Shown piece by piece: positions 19,932-28,924 of a DNA stretch of 64,000 bases. The notes beneath the pieces were generated by a model, which searched no databases, had not been told where the DNA came from, and saw only the letters and a program-made list of their open reading frames with translations. The stretch comes from Enterocloster bolteae (GTDB lineage Bacteria > Bacillota > Clostridia > Lachnospirales > Lachnospiraceae): the NCBI GenBank assembly GCA_021772025.1, contig JAETNT010000012.1, positions 22,171-86,170 on the forward strand, written 5' to 3'. Position 1 is the stretch's first letter; every line of letters starts with the position of its first letter. The position numbers and the translations under genes were made by a program.

Positions 19932-19985
19932 TTGACATTTTAGCAAGGGTATATTATAGTTATACCTATAAAAGAACATTTGTTC
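19932..19985 (+). promoter_or_regulatory. recA promoter with LexA (DinR) box
   Basis: TTGACA (19932-19937), 17-base spacer, TATAGT (19955-19960). Downstream, GAACATTTGTTC (19974-19985) fits the Gram-positive SOS box GAAC-N4-GTTC and lies in the early transcribed region, where LexA would block transcription until DNA damage. Confidence 0.88.
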
Positions 19986-20000
19986 GCACTGGAGGAAGTT

Positions 20001-21074
20001 ATGAATAAGGATGATAAATTAAAGGCATTAGACGCTGCTTTGAATCAAATTGAAAAGGCTTTTGGCAAAGGCTCAGTTATGAAACTGGGAGAGTCCGGAG
20101 CCAATATGAATATTGAAACGATTCCTACCGGCTCTCTGAGCTTGGATATTGCGTTGGGGCTGGGCGGAGTGCCCAGAGGACGCATTATAGAGATCTATGG
20201 TCCGGAGTCCAGCGGTAAGACTACGGTTGCCCTCCACATGGTAGCCGAGGTACAAAAGAGAGGTGGAATCGCCGGCTTTATTGATGCGGAACATGCCCTG
20301 GATCCGGTTTATGCCAAGGAGATAGGCGTAGATATTGATAATCTTTATATATCCCAGCCGGATAACGGTGAACAGGCTTTGGAGATTACTGAGACCATGG
20401 TACGTTCCGGCGCTGTGGATATTGTGATTGTAGACTCTGTTGCCGCCCTGGTTCCCAAGGCGGAGATTGACGGAGATATGGGAGACTCCCATGTAGGCCT
20501 TCAGGCCCGGCTGATGTCCCAGGCATTGAGGAAACTTACTGCTGTTATCAGCAAATCTAACTGTATTGTAATTTTTATCAATCAGCTTCGAGAAAAAGTG
20601 GGAGTTATGTTCGGCAACCCGGAGACCACAACCGGTGGCCGCGCGCTGAAGTTCTATTCCTCTGTTCGTATGGATGTGCGCCGGATTGAGACTCTAAAAC
20701 AGGGCGGTGAAGCCACTGGCAGCCGGGTCCGGGTCAAGGTGGTAAAGAATAAGATTGCTCCGCCATTTAAGGAGGCGGAGTTTGATATCATGTTCGGAAA
20801 AGGTATCTCTAAAGAGGGAGATATTCTGGATCTGGGGGTCAAGGAAAATATTGTGGAGAAGAGCGGAGCCTGGTACGCTTATAATGGTTCCAAAATCGGT
20901 CAGGGCAGGGAAAATGCAAAGATTTATTTGAAGAATAACCAGGAACTTTGCCAGGAAATTGAGCAGAAGGTAAGAGACAAGTACACTCTCCAAAAAGCAG
21001 CCCAAGAGGATAATGAGGCAGCAGATGCATCGAAAAAGCCAGAGGAGCCAAAGAAACAGGAGAAAGGTGAGTAA
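20001..21074 (+). CDS. recA: RecA recombinase
   Basis: 357 residues. It binds single-stranded DNA, promotes strand exchange and triggers LexA self-cleavage. Walker A is GPESSGKTT (residues about 66-74), Walker B is [11 protein letters not shown], and the L2 region reads [15 protein letters not shown]. The C-terminus is an acidic, lysine-rich tail ([13 protein letters not shown]). ATG 20001 follows GGAGGAAG; an ATG at 19980 is in frame but lies inside the SOS box. recX overlaps the stop as TAATG. Confidence 0.98.
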   Translation: MNKDDKLKALDAALNQIEKAFGKGSVMKLGESGANMNIETIPTGSLSLDIALGLGGVPRGRIIEIYGPESSGKTTVALHMVAEVQKRGGIAGFIDAEHALDPVYAKEIGVDIDNLYISQPDNGEQALEITETMVRSGAVDIVIVDSVAALVPKAEIDGDMGDSHVGLQARLMSQALRKLTAVISKSNCIVIFINQLREKVGVMFGNPETTTGGRALKFYSSVRMDVRRIETLKQGGEATGSRVRVKVVKNKIAPPFKEAEFDIMFGKGISKEGDILDLGVKENIVEKSGAWYAYNGSKIGQGRENAKIYLKNNQELCQEIEQKVRDKYTLQKAAQEDNEAADASKKPEEPKKQEKGE

Positions 21075-21697
21075 TGGGTTCGCTTCGGGTTTTAAACATT
21101 ACAGAATTTGATAAAAACAGGCGCAAGGTCCTTCTGGAGGGGGACCTTGTGCTTGTCTTATATCCCAGCGACATCCGTAAATATCGGATAGAGGAGGGAA
21201 GAATAATGGAGCGGGAGACATTAGAGCTTTTGCTTCACACTTTGTGTTCCAGAGCCAGGGAACGGGCGCTTCACCTTCTGGAATTTTCAGATAAGACGGA
21301 GGCAGAGCTTCGGGCCAGATTAAAGAGGGACGGATATCCGGAGATAGCGATAGAGTCGGCTTTGTCTATGACTTTGCGCTTCCATTATATAGATGACGAG
21401 TCTTACGGCGTCCGTTATGCAGAGGCCCGCTCCGGCCATAAGAGCAGACGGCATATTCTAAATGGTATGCTTCAAAAAGGGATTGACAAGGAATTGGCAG
21501 AACGGATTTTAGAAAAACAGGATATAGACGAGAGAGGACAGGTGCAGACTCTTTTGGAGAAAAAAGGCTATTGGGGTCGAAAACTGGACAGGAGAGAAAG
21601 AGAAAAAGCTGTCGGAATGTTGGTCAGGAGAGGATATTCATTCGATGTGATTCACAGTGTAATGGGAGATATGGAAGACGACAGTTGGGCAGATTGA
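21074..21697 (+). CDS. recX: RecX regulatory protein
   Basis: 207 residues. Three-helix RecX repeats are visible (ALHLLEFSDKTEAELRARL; VRYAEARSGHKSRRHILNGML; AVGMLVRRGYSFDVI). It inhibits or modulates RecA filaments. The start shares a base with the recA stop (TAATG), so the two are translationally coupled and SOS-induced together. The N-terminal 50 residues form an extra small domain common in clostridial RecX. Confidence 0.92.
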   Translation: MGSLRVLNITEFDKNRRKVLLEGDLVLVLYPSDIRKYRIEEGRIMERETLELLLHTLCSRARERALHLLEFSDKTEAELRARLKRDGYPEIAIESALSMTLRFHYIDDESYGVRYAEARSGHKSRRHILNGMLQKGIDKELAERILEKQDIDERGQVQTLLEKKGYWGRKLDRREREKAVGMLVRRGYSFDVIHSVMGDMEDDSWAD

Positions 21698-21727
21698 CTG
21701 CAATTTGTGGAAATGGGCCTATTGGAC

Positions 21728-21756
21728 TTGACACATTACTGGAAACCGTATAAAAT
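21728..21756 (+). promoter_or_regulatory. Promoter of rny
   Basis: TTGACA (21728-21733) and TAAAAT (21751-21756) with a 17-base spacer, 48 bases before the rny start. Confidence 0.75.
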
Positions 21757-21804
21757 TATACTGTTGTAGTTCGTACAATGAAAACTAAATAAGGAGGTGC
21801 TCCT

Positions 21805-23349
21805 GTGTCACCAATAATAGCTGCATGTATAACAAGCGTGATAGTAGCTGTTATTACCTGGATTGCGGCGACCCAATATCGGATTAAGACTTACGAGAGT
21901 AAAATTGGTTCTGCTGAAGAAAAGTCCAGGGAGATAATAGATGAAGCGTTAAAGGTAGCAGAAACCAAGAAACGGGAAGCTCTTCTGGAAGCGAAGGAAG
22001 AGTCGTTAAAGACTAAGAATGAGCTGGAAAAGGAAACGAAAGAAAGAAGAGCGGAACTTCAGCGTTATGAACGAAGAGTATTAAGTAAGGAAGAAAATGT
22101 AGAAAAAAAAGCAGACACCCTGGAAAAAAGGGAGGCAGGATTACTTGTGAGAGAAGAATCTCTGAGCAAGCGTTCTGCAGAAGTGGATTTACTTTACGAG
22201 AAAGAGATACAGGAACTGGAAAAAATTTCAGGCCTAACCTCCGAACAGGCAAAAGAATATCTTTTAAAATCTGTTGAAGAAGACGTAAAACATGACACTG
22301 CAAAACTGATTAAGGAACTGGAAAACAAAGCAAAAGAAGAAGCCGATAAAAAGGCAAAGGATTACATTGTGACAGCCATTCAGAGATGTGCTGCCGATCA
22401 CGTAGCAGAGACTACGGTTTCTGTTGTACAGCTTCCCAATGATGAGATGAAGGGCCGTATCATCGGTCGGGAGGGGCGGAATATCCGTACCTTGGAGACC
22501 ATGACGGGCGTAGAACTAATTATTGATGATACCCCGGAAGCAGTGGTATTATCAGGATTTGATCCCATTCGAAGAGAAGTTGCCCGGATTGCTTTGGAAC
22601 GCCTGATTGTGGACGGACGTATCCATCCGGCCAGAATCGAAGAGATGGTTGAAAAAGCGCAGAAAGAAGTGGAAACTATGATGCGGGAAGAGGGGGAAGC
22701 CGCTACTTTGGAGGTAGGAATTCACGGTATCCATCCCGAACTGGTGAAACTTTTGGGCAAGATGAAATTCAGAACCAGCTATGGACAGAACGCGTTAAAA
22801 CACTCTATTGAAGTGGCCCAGCTTTCTGGCCTATTGGCAGCCGAGATAGGCTTAGATGTCCGCTTGGCAAAACGTGCCGGTTTATTACATGACATTGGCA
22901 AGTCCGTTGACCATGAGATGGAGGGTTCCCATATTCGTCTAGGCGTTGATTTATGCCGTAAGTACAAAGAATCTGCGATAGTATTAAACGCAGTGGAATC
23001 CCACCATGGCGATGTTGAACCTCAGAGTCTTATTGCGTGCATTGTTCAGGCTGCAGACACGATTTCTGCAGCAAGGCCAGGAGCAAGACGGGAGACTCTG
23101 GAAACATATACCAACAGATTGAAACAATTAGAAGATATCACGAACTCTTTCAAGGGAGTAGACAAATCTTTTGCCATTCAGGCAGGCAGGGAAGTCCGAA
23201 TTATGGTTGTTCCGGAGCAGATTAACGATGACGGCATGGTATTGCTGGCACGTGAGATTTCGAAGAGAATTGAGGAGGAGCTGGAATATCCAGGACAGAT
23301 TAAGGTTAATGTTATTCGGGAGTCCCGGGTGACAGACTACGCAAAGTAG
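21805..23349 (+). CDS. rny: Ribonuclease Y
   Basis: 514 residues. An N-terminal membrane anchor (residues 2-22) is followed by a long charged coiled coil (about 25-190), a KH domain ([15 protein letters not shown]) and an HD phosphohydrolase domain ([13 protein letters not shown], with a later ESHHGD). This is the membrane-bound endoribonuclease that starts mRNA decay in Firmicutes. It begins with GTG at 21805 after AAGGAGGTG. A terminator follows. Confidence 0.97.
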   Translation: MSPIIAACITSVIVAVITWIAATQYRIKTYESKIGSAEEKSREIIDEALKVAETKKREALLEAKEESLKTKNELEKETKERRAELQRYERRVLSKEENVEKKADTLEKREAGLLVREESLSKRSAEVDLLYEKEIQELEKISGLTSEQAKEYLLKSVEEDVKHDTAKLIKELENKAKEEADKKAKDYIVTAIQRCAADHVAETTVSVVQLPNDEMKGRIIGREGRNIRTLETMTGVELIIDDTPEAVVLSGFDPIRREVARIALERLIVDGRIHPARIEEMVEKAQKEVETMMREEGEAATLEVGIHGIHPELVKLLGKMKFRTSYGQNALKHSIEVAQLSGLLAAEIGLDVRLAKRAGLLHDIGKSVDHEMEGSHIRLGVDLCRKYKESAIVLNAVESHHGDVEPQSLIACIVQAADTISAARPGARRETLETYTNRLKQLEDITNSFKGVDKSFAIQAGREVRIMVVPEQINDDGMVLLAREISKRIEEELEYPGQIKVNVIRESRVTDYAK

Positions 23350-23374
23350 GCCTAATCAAAACCCAGAAGATGAC

Positions 23375-23421
23375 AAAGACGTTTGGATGACTGTTAATAT
23401 GGTAATTCCAGGCGTCTTTTT
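23375..23421 (+). terminator. Terminator after rny
   Basis: AAAGACGTTTGG (23375-23386) pairs with CCAGGCGTCTTT (23408-23419, two wobble pairs), followed by further Ts. Confidence 0.8.
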
Positions 23422-23483
23422 GTGTTGCAGATATAGCAAAATCCGGACTCTGAGATAGGATTTTTGGCAGGAGGGAGAAAAGA

Positions 23484-24284
23484 ATGGGAAAAATTGGATT
23501 TATCGGTATGGGTAATATGGGATATGCGATTTTGAAAGGCCTGTTAACCTACATACCAAAAGAAGAATTAACCTTTTGGGAGATAAACCGGAAACGGGCG
23601 GATTGGGTTCAGGAGCAGTCAGGAGTTATTCCTGCTGCAGATGAAAGAGAGTGTATAGAACAGGTAAAATACTTGATTTTAGCGGTAAAGCCCCAGCATT
23701 TTGACCAGGCAATAGAGAAAATTCAGGATTTCGTAAGCCCAGAGCAAGTTATTATTTCTATTGCCGCCGGAATTGACAGCCGATATTTAAAAAAGAAATT
23801 AGGCAATGAGATGAGAATTGTCCGTACTATGCCCAATACTCCGGCTTTGGTGGGAGAGGGGATGACAGGAGTATGCCTGGAGGAAGAAAATTTTAGTTTG
23901 GAAGAGCTCCGGGAAATAGAGAAAATTTTTAATTCCTTCGGGAAGATGAAACGGGTGCCGGAAAAATTGATTGATGCGGTAGGCTGTGTAAGCGGCTGCT
24001 CCCCTGCGTATGTCTATATGTTTATCGAGGCTTTGGCAGATGGCGCAGTAAAGTATGGACTGTCCAGAGAAGATGCTTACGAGATGGCGGCTCAGACGGT
24101 TTTGGGAAGCGCTCGGATGGTTTTAGAGACTGGCTTGCATCCCGGTCAACTGAAGGATATGGTATGCTCTCCAGGAGGAACTACTATTGAAGGGATATCT
24201 GCCCTGGAGGAAAGCGGTTTTCGCAGTGCTCTGATCAAAGCTTGCGATGCCAGCTATCAAAAAAACGCGAAACTGCAGAGATGA
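23484..24284 (+). CDS. proC: Pyrroline-5-carboxylate reductase
   Basis: 266 residues. The NAD(P)-binding turn is GFIGMGNMGYAI at the N-terminus; the family signature appears as MVCSPGGTTIEGISALEESGFRSAL near the C-terminus (kept in pieces here). It reduces pyrroline-5-carboxylate to proline. GAGGGAG lies 7 bases before ATG 23484. It is followed after 37 bases by the Nudix gene, with a shared terminator after that. Confidence 0.95.
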   Translation: MGKIGFIGMGNMGYAILKGLLTYIPKEELTFWEINRKRADWVQEQSGVIPAADERECIEQVKYLILAVKPQHFDQAIEKIQDFVSPEQVIISIAAGIDSRYLKKKLGNEMRIVRTMPNTPALVGEGMTGVCLEEENFSLEELREIEKIFNSFGKMKRVPEKLIDAVGCVSGCSPAYVYMFIEALADGAVKYGLSREDAYEMAAQTVLGSARMVLETGLHPGQLKDMVCSPGGTTIEGISALEESGFRSALIKACDASYQKNAKLQR

Positions 24285-24321
24285 TATAAAACGGATCGAA
24301 AAGAGAGGAAGGAATGATTAC

Positions 24322-24876
24322 ATGGATAAAAGCCAGAATATTCCGGTAATCCGTAAAAAGCGGGAACTAAAATATACCGGCACGATTTTAAAGTTTTATG
24401 AGGATACGGTGATTGCCAACGGTCATGAGGCTCATTGGGACTTTATCCACCATGACGGGGCAGCTGCGGTGGTCCCGGTGACGGCAGAGGGAAGGATTTT
24501 GATGGTGCGTCAGTACCGCAATGCTTTAGACAGATATACTTTAGAGATTCCGGCAGGAAAACTGGATACTCCAGATGAGCCAAAGATAGAATGTGCGTAC
24601 CGAGAGCTGGAGGAAGAGACCGGATACCGATGTGAAAAGTTAGAATATTTGCTAAGTATTAACACTACCATTGCGTTTTGCGATGAATATATTGATATTT
24701 TTCTTGCAAGAAATTTGATTCCTTCTAAGCAGCATTTGGATGAAGATGAAAAAATTGATGTGGAAGAGTGGGAGCTAAAAGATTTGCAGGAGTTAATCTA
24801 TTCCGGAAAGATGACAGATGGAAAGACAGTAGCGGCCATTATGACCTATGCAGCTAAATACGGAAATCAGAAATAA
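24322..24876 (+). CDS. nudF: Nudix hydrolase, ADP-ribose pyrophosphatase-like
   Basis: 184 residues. The Nudix box is AGKLDTPDEP followed by AYRELEEETGY (residues about 85-110); the first gap is one residue longer than the canonical Gx5E. Overall it matches the NudF/ADP-ribose diphosphatase branch. ATG 24322 is preferred over the in-frame ATG 24247 inside proC because AGGAAGG lies just upstream. The order nudF then spoIIM resembles the Bacillus chromosome, which supports both calls. Confidence 0.85.
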   Translation: MDKSQNIPVIRKKRELKYTGTILKFYEDTVIANGHEAHWDFIHHDGAAAVVPVTAEGRILMVRQYRNALDRYTLEIPAGKLDTPDEPKIECAYRELEEETGYRCEKLEYLLSINTTIAFCDEYIDIFLARNLIPSKQHLDEDEKIDVEEWELKDLQELIYSGKMTDGKTVAAIMTYAAKYGNQK

Positions 24877-24879
24877 GAG

Positions 24880-24930
24880 AACGGCCTTTTGCATACACTG
24901 TGATAGACAGCGGCAAAAGGCCGTTTTTGT
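24880..24930 (+). terminator. Terminator after proC-nudF
   Basis: AACGGCCTTTTGC (24880-24892) pairs perfectly with GCAAAAGGCCGTT (24913-24925), followed by TTT. Confidence 0.88.
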
Positions 24931-24960
24931 TCCTTGTCCGCTTCCGGAAGGGGGATTTCT

Positions 24961-25554
24961 ATGAAAAAAATCAACATTTCCTATGAAAATGGTCTTTTGG
25001 CTGCTTTTTTTGCAGGTACGGTGGCGGGTACAATTTTGGTTAACATGATGAGCAGCGAAATGCGCTCCGGGTTAAGCGCGTTTCCTTTTTCTGCCGGAGG
25101 TGCTATGCTGGAGGCGGGGAAAGAAGTGAAAGAGTCTGGGGCAGGGCATGGGGGAAGGGAACAGCTTCCTCTGTTTTTTCATCTGTTTCGCTCCAGGAGC
25201 TTGGCAGCGGCTGTTGGATGGCTGGTAGGACTGACCCCTTATGGAACTACCTGCTTTTTTCTGGCTGCCGGGTATGGAGGACTGACTCTGGGGGTGAGCC
25301 AGGCTGTCTTTACTTGGCAGAAAGGCCTGGCCGGCCCGGGATATTTTTTGCTTACTCTGATGCCGCATTGCCTGTTTTACGGTATAATTTGGGCAGCTCT
25401 GGCAGTTTGGGCAGGAAAACAGACACCCAGACTGCGCCTGATTCCATTTTTATGCCTTTTGGCAGTGTGCGGAATTGGAGCCGCGGCAGAGTGCTGGGGA
25501 TTTCCGATTATATGGAGACTGGGAACCGGCATATTGAGCGGATCTTCATATTGA
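24961..25554 (+). CDS. Stage II sporulation protein M-like membrane protein
   Basis: 197 residues with about five hydrophobic segments. GLTPYGTTCFFLAAGYGGLTLG and LMPHCLFYGIIWAAL resemble the conserved part of SpoIIM/DUF95 proteins. SpoIIM is part of the DMP peptidoglycan-remodelling complex needed for engulfment in endospore formers. Position directly after the nudF-like gene agrees with this. ATG 24961 has AAGGGGG upstream. Sequence similarity is judged by eye, so the assignment is moderate. The stop codon overlaps the -35 of the next promoter. Confidence 0.65.
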   Translation: MKKINISYENGLLAAFFAGTVAGTILVNMMSSEMRSGLSAFPFSAGGAMLEAGKEVKESGAGHGGREQLPLFFHLFRSRSLAAAVGWLVGLTPYGTTCFFLAAGYGGLTLGVSQAVFTWQKGLAGPGYFLLTLMPHCLFYGIIWAALAVWAGKQTPRLRLIPFLCLLAVCGIGAAAECWGFPIIWRLGTGILSGSSY

Positions 25555-25607
25555 CAAGGAGGCAGAATCATCATATACTTATATTAGTAATAATATTAGT
25601 AATATTA
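25551..25607 (+). promoter_or_regulatory. Promoter and 17-bp palindromic operator of the cysteine desulfidase gene
   Basis: TTGACA (25551-25556), 17-base spacer, TATACT (25574-25579) form a near-perfect promoter overlapping the spoIIM stop. Downstream lies TAATATTAGTAATATTA (25591-25607), palindromic except for its centre, with a further half-site ATATTAGTA at 25581-25589. The same palindrome recurs at 27829 with 15 of 17 bases identical. Confidence 0.75.
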
Positions 25608-25638
25608 GTAGAAAAAATAAAGCAATACAGGAGAGGCC

Positions 25639-26946
25639 ATGGATAAAAGGACATATGATGCCTATATTGAGATACTAAGGCAAGAGCTGGTGCCTGCCTT
25701 GGGCTGCACGGAGCCTATTGCCATTGCTTTTGGAGCCGCAAGGGTGAGAGATGTCTTAGGCTGCTTTCCGGATAATATCCGGGTTTGCTGCAGCGGCAAT
25801 ATTGTAAAGAACGCAAAGAGCGTAAAGGTGCCGAATTCAGGAGGATTAAAAGGAATTGCAGCAGCCGCGGTTTTAGGATGTACAGGTGGTGACTGGACCA
25901 GAGGGCTGGAAGTGCTGAACTCCATTGAGGACGAACACAGGGAGCAGACAAAAAAGCTTTTGGAACAGGATTTTTGCTGCTGCAGCTTAAAGGAGGACGC
26001 GCCCAATCTCTATATTAAGGTGACTGCACAAAAGGGGAACTGTCAGGCAAGCGTTACTATTGAAGACTATCATACCAATATTACAGAAATCCGTAAGGAT
26101 AATCAAATACTTTTTCAAAAGGATAGAGTTCAAGGCCGGGAAAATGAGGATGGCAGAAGCCTTCTCAATCTAAAGGATATTGTAGAGTTTGCTGAGACAG
26201 TGGACTTAAAGGAGGTTCAGGAGATCCTTAAACGGCAAATTGATTACAATTTGGCTATTTCTGAGGAAGGACTGACGCATTGCTGGGGCTGCCAGGTGGG
26301 GCGGACGATTTTGGATACTTGCAATAAACAAGAGCTGGGGGTAATAGCAAAAGCCCGGGCAGCTGCGGGATCTGACGCCCGGATGAGCGGTTGTTCTCTG
26401 CCGGTTGTCATTAATTCGGGAAGCGGAAATCAGGGAATGACTGCTTCCCTCCCGGTAATCGAATATGCAAAAGGGATGAATGTGAAGGAAGAAAAATTAT
26501 ACCGGGCCCTGTGCATCAGCAATCTCCTGGCTCAGGAGCAGAAAAAATGGATCGGTTCCTTATCCGCTTATTGCGGTGCAGTGTGTGCTGCGGCAGGAGC
26601 AGGGGCTGCCATTACCTATCTGTGCGGGGGTACTTTGGAGCAGATTGGCTCTACGGTGACCAATACCATATGCAACATTGGAGGAATGGTGTGTGACGGG
26701 GCAAAACCGTCTTGCGCCGCTAAAATTGCTTCTGCGGTAGATGCTGCGGTGATGGCTCATAATATGAGCATGAAAGCCCGCAGCTTTGTAAATGGAGACG
26801 GATTGATGCAGGAAAACGCGGAAACTACGATTCAGGCCATGGGGTATGTGGGAAGAATCGGAATGAAGCAGACGGATGTGGAGATTCTCAATTTAATGTT
26901 GGGAAATACGGAAATGAAAAAGGAATCTTTACCTTTAATTAATTAA
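25639..26946 (+). CDS. cyuA: UPF0597 / L-cysteine desulfidase-type protein
   Basis: 435 residues. It has the serine dehydratase alpha-like/UPF0597 layout: GCTEPIAIAFGAA with Cys23 at the N-terminus, VPNSGGLKGIAAAA, NSGSGNQGM and C-terminal NTICNIGGMVCDGAKPSCAAK. In L-cysteine desulfidases such cysteines hold an iron-sulfur cluster, and the enzyme turns cysteine into pyruvate, ammonia and sulfide. A related substrate (serine, another beta-substituted amino acid) is possible. GGAGAGG precedes the start. A GntR regulator follows 86 bases downstream, and a shared palindrome links this gene to the later URO-D operon. Confidence 0.82.
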   Translation: MDKRTYDAYIEILRQELVPALGCTEPIAIAFGAARVRDVLGCFPDNIRVCCSGNIVKNAKSVKVPNSGGLKGIAAAAVLGCTGGDWTRGLEVLNSIEDEHREQTKKLLEQDFCCCSLKEDAPNLYIKVTAQKGNCQASVTIEDYHTNITEIRKDNQILFQKDRVQGRENEDGRSLLNLKDIVEFAETVDLKEVQEILKRQIDYNLAISEEGLTHCWGCQVGRTILDTCNKQELGVIAKARAAAGSDARMSGCSLPVVINSGSGNQGMTASLPVIEYAKGMNVKEEKLYRALCISNLLAQEQKKWIGSLSAYCGAVCAAAGAGAAITYLCGGTLEQIGSTVTNTICNIGGMVCDGAKPSCAAKIASAVDAAVMAHNMSMKARSFVNGDGLMQENAETTIQAMGYVGRIGMKQTDVEILNLMLGNTEMKKESLPLIN

Positions 26947-26956
26947 GTATTTCTGC

Positions 26957-26981
26957 TATAATATAAATAATTAAGATATTA
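26957..26981 (+). promoter_or_regulatory. Weak promoter and degenerate operator before gntR
   Basis: TATAAT at 26957-26962 is followed by AAATAATTAAGATATTA (26965-26981), which matches the downstream operator TAATACTACTGATATTA at 12 of 17 positions, best in its right half. This could be an autoregulatory site. No good -35 is seen. Confidence 0.35.
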
Positions 26982-27032
26982 AAAGAACGGGAGATTGCTC
27001 TCAAATATTATATAGAAAGAGATTCAACAAAT

Positions 27033-27659
27033 ATGACCATAAAAGAAAGAATCTACAAAGAAATCTATAGCGATATTTTTGAAGGAAAGTACGGCCCTAA
27101 TGAGATTTTGACAGAAAATAAACTGGTGGAAAAGTATGAGGTTAGTAAATCTCCGGTTCGGGAAGCTCTCCTGGAATTGTGTAAGGATCAGGTTCTGCAA
27201 AGCCTGCCCAGGCTGGGATATCAAGTAAAGCCTGTGTCTTTAAAAGAAGTACTGGATATTTTAGAATACCGGATTGATATGGAAACCAGCGGTTTGCGGA
27301 GAGCATTTTCTTACATAACAGAGCAGGATATTCAGATTCTTGATGAAATGTCAGATAAAACTCCCGAAGAACTGATTGATCCGGATTGGAGCCGGAATGA
27401 ATCCTTTCATTTAAAGCTGTATGAGTTAAATAGCAATCATTATGGTTACCAGGAGCTTCAAAAGACATTAAAGCAAAGTTCCAGATTTATTACTCAGTAT
27501 TTCCATACAGCGTGGCAGAAAGCCAATGAGATGAACAATCAGTGTCATAAAGAGATTGTTAATTGCATCCGGGATGGAAATCTGGAGGGTGCCTGCAACA
27601 AGCTGAGCCATGATATTGCATCTATAAAAGAAGAGATTCAAAAAATGCATCGATTTTAA
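27033..27659 (+). CDS. GntR-family transcriptional regulator with FCD ligand domain
   Basis: 208 residues. An N-terminal winged HTH (residues 5-68, ILTENKLVEKYEVSKSPVREALLEL) is followed by an all-helical FCD domain with metal/ligand residues in RNESFHLKLYELNSNHYG and NQCHKEIVNCIRDGN. The family binds short palindromes and responds to small organic acids or amino-acid derivatives. It lies between two transcription units that share a palindrome, so it is the obvious candidate to bind it. It ends in its own terminator. Confidence 0.92.
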   Translation: MTIKERIYKEIYSDIFEGKYGPNEILTENKLVEKYEVSKSPVREALLELCKDQVLQSLPRLGYQVKPVSLKEVLDILEYRIDMETSGLRRAFSYITEQDIQILDEMSDKTPEELIDPDWSRNESFHLKLYELNSNHYGYQELQKTLKQSSRFITQYFHTAWQKANEMNNQCHKEIVNCIRDGNLEGACNKLSHDIASIKEEIQKMHRF

Positions 27660-27668
27660 AAAGTCTGA

Positions 27669-27728
27669 GGGCTGCAACAGGGGGAAGGGGAAATTTTTTC
27701 CAACTTTCTACCAGTTGCAGCCCTTTTT
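27669..27728 (+). terminator. Terminator after gntR
   Basis: GGGCTGCAAC (27669-27678) pairs with GTTGCAGCCC (27714-27723), followed by TTTTTG. Confidence 0.85.
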
Positions 27729-27792
27729 GTGCGTTTGACATGAAAAAGGAGATAATAGTTCGTGAAAAGTATAAAAAATGCACAGGTATCTA

Positions 27793-27845
27793 TTGACAAG
27801 AAAAAAGGAGTATAGTATACTTTACTCATAATACTACTGATATTA
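27793..27845 (+). promoter_or_regulatory. Promoter and 17-bp operator of the URO-D/ABC operon
   Basis: TTGACA (27793-27798), 17-base spacer, TATACT (27816-27821). TAATACTACTGATATTA (27829-27845) begins 7 bases after the -10. Compared with the reverse complement of 25591-25607 it matches 15 of 17 bases. A repressor bound here would sit over the transcription start. Confidence 0.8.
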
Positions 27846-27865
27846 TTACAGAAATACTACAAATT

Positions 27866-27936
27866 AGGTTTGAAAGAGAAACTTTCAAATCTACCTGAAT
27901 GACGCAGTAAATGCCCAAGGATGCAGCTCCTGCGTC
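27866..27936 (+). other. Structured 5' leader of the URO-D operon
   Basis: Two hairpins precede the start codon: TTTGAAAG with CTTTCAAA around a short loop (about 27869-27889), and GACGCAG (27901-27907) with CTGCGTC (27930-27936). No consensus of a cobalamin or other common riboswitch was recognised. The second stem ends 15 bases before the ATG, close to the ribosome site. Confidence 0.45.
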
Positions 27937-27951
27937 AAGAAAGAGGCTATT

Positions 27952-28914
27952 ATGAAGAAAAGAGAGAGGGTAATTGGGGCAATTAAAGGGGAACCTGTAG
28001 ATAAGATTCCGTCAGGTTTTTCTCTGCATTTTCCGTCTGGAGAGGCTAAGGGAGAAAAAGCAGTGGATGCCCACATCCGTTTTTTTGAGGAAACGGACAC
28101 AGATATTATCAAAATTATGAATGAAAATCTGGTTCCGAGAGTATCCGGGGTAAAGGAACCCGAAGATTTTGACAAGATCCCCGAGATTTCTATGAAAGAC
28201 GAATTTATGGAGGCCCAGGCGGAGCTGACTAAAAAAATTTTAAAGAGATGTGATCCGGATTGCTTTTCACTGGGAACCCTTCATGGAATTGTGGCTTCCT
28301 CGGTGCATCCTTTTGAGGCGGACGGCATAGAATATTTGGATGCCAGAAAGCTGGTATTGGATTCTTTAAGGAAAAATGAGAAGCCTGTTCTGGCAGCATT
28401 TGACCGGATTACAGAAGGGATGTGCCGGCTTGCGAAAACCTATATTGATCTGGGAGTAGACGGTATCTATTATGCCGCCTTGGGAGGAGAGGCAAACCTC
28501 CTTACCGATCAGGAACACGAACAATGGTTTAAGCCCTATGATTTGAAAATTATGAAGGCGATTAAAGACGCAGGGGGTTATTGCTTTTTACATATCTGCA
28601 AAGACGGACTAAATATGGAACGATATCGGGATTATGCCTCCCTTGCAGATGTAGTGAATTGGGGAGTGTATGAGGCACCCTTTTCCCTGGAAGACGGGAA
28701 AAAGCTTTTCTCCGGAAAGACCATTATGGGAGGTCTTAGAAACCGAAGGGGCGTGTTAATTGACGGAACAAGAGAAGAGCTTTCTGCGGCTATAAAAGGA
28801 GCGGTAAAAGCAGTGGGCCGGACAGGCTTTATCTTAGGAGCAGACTGTACCTTGCCTACAGAGATTCCCTATGAGAGAGTCCGCATGGCGGTAGAGGCGG
28901 TAAGGGAGCTGTAA
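27952..28914 (+). CDS. Uroporphyrinogen decarboxylase-family protein (MtaA/CmuA-like)
   Basis: 320 residues with a URO-D-type TIM barrel. The zinc pattern of MtaA-like methyltransferases is visible as HIC (in CFLHICKDG) and the late cysteine in LGADCTLPTEIPYERV. The N-terminus MKKRERVIGAIKGEPVDKIP is the standard opening of this group. Relatives move methyl groups from corrinoid proteins to a thiol; true URO-D function is unlikely outside a haem locus. No corrinoid protein is seen here. It opens an operon with a sugar-type ABC transporter and an M24 peptidase, so the natural substrate is probably a small imported compound, identity unknown. Confidence 0.85.
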   Translation: MKKRERVIGAIKGEPVDKIPSGFSLHFPSGEAKGEKAVDAHIRFFEETDTDIIKIMNENLVPRVSGVKEPEDFDKIPEISMKDEFMEAQAELTKKILKRCDPDCFSLGTLHGIVASSVHPFEADGIEYLDARKLVLDSLRKNEKPVLAAFDRITEGMCRLAKTYIDLGVDGIYYAALGGEANLLTDQEHEQWFKPYDLKIMKAIKDAGGYCFLHICKDGLNMERYRDYASLADVVNWGVYEAPFSLEDGKKLFSGKTIMGGLRNRRGVLIDGTREELSAAIKGAVKAVGRTGFILGADCTLPTEIPYERVRMAVEAVREL

Positions 28915-28924
28915 CATAAATATA

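Noticed and set aside
25581..25611. Three ATATTAGTA copies as a possible short-repeat array
   Set aside because: The copies are irregularly spaced (12 and 9 bases), too short for CRISPR, and better explained as operator half-sites.
27866..27936. Cobalamin riboswitch before the MtaA-like gene
   Set aside because: The leader is under 130 bases and none of the conserved B12-box segments is visible.
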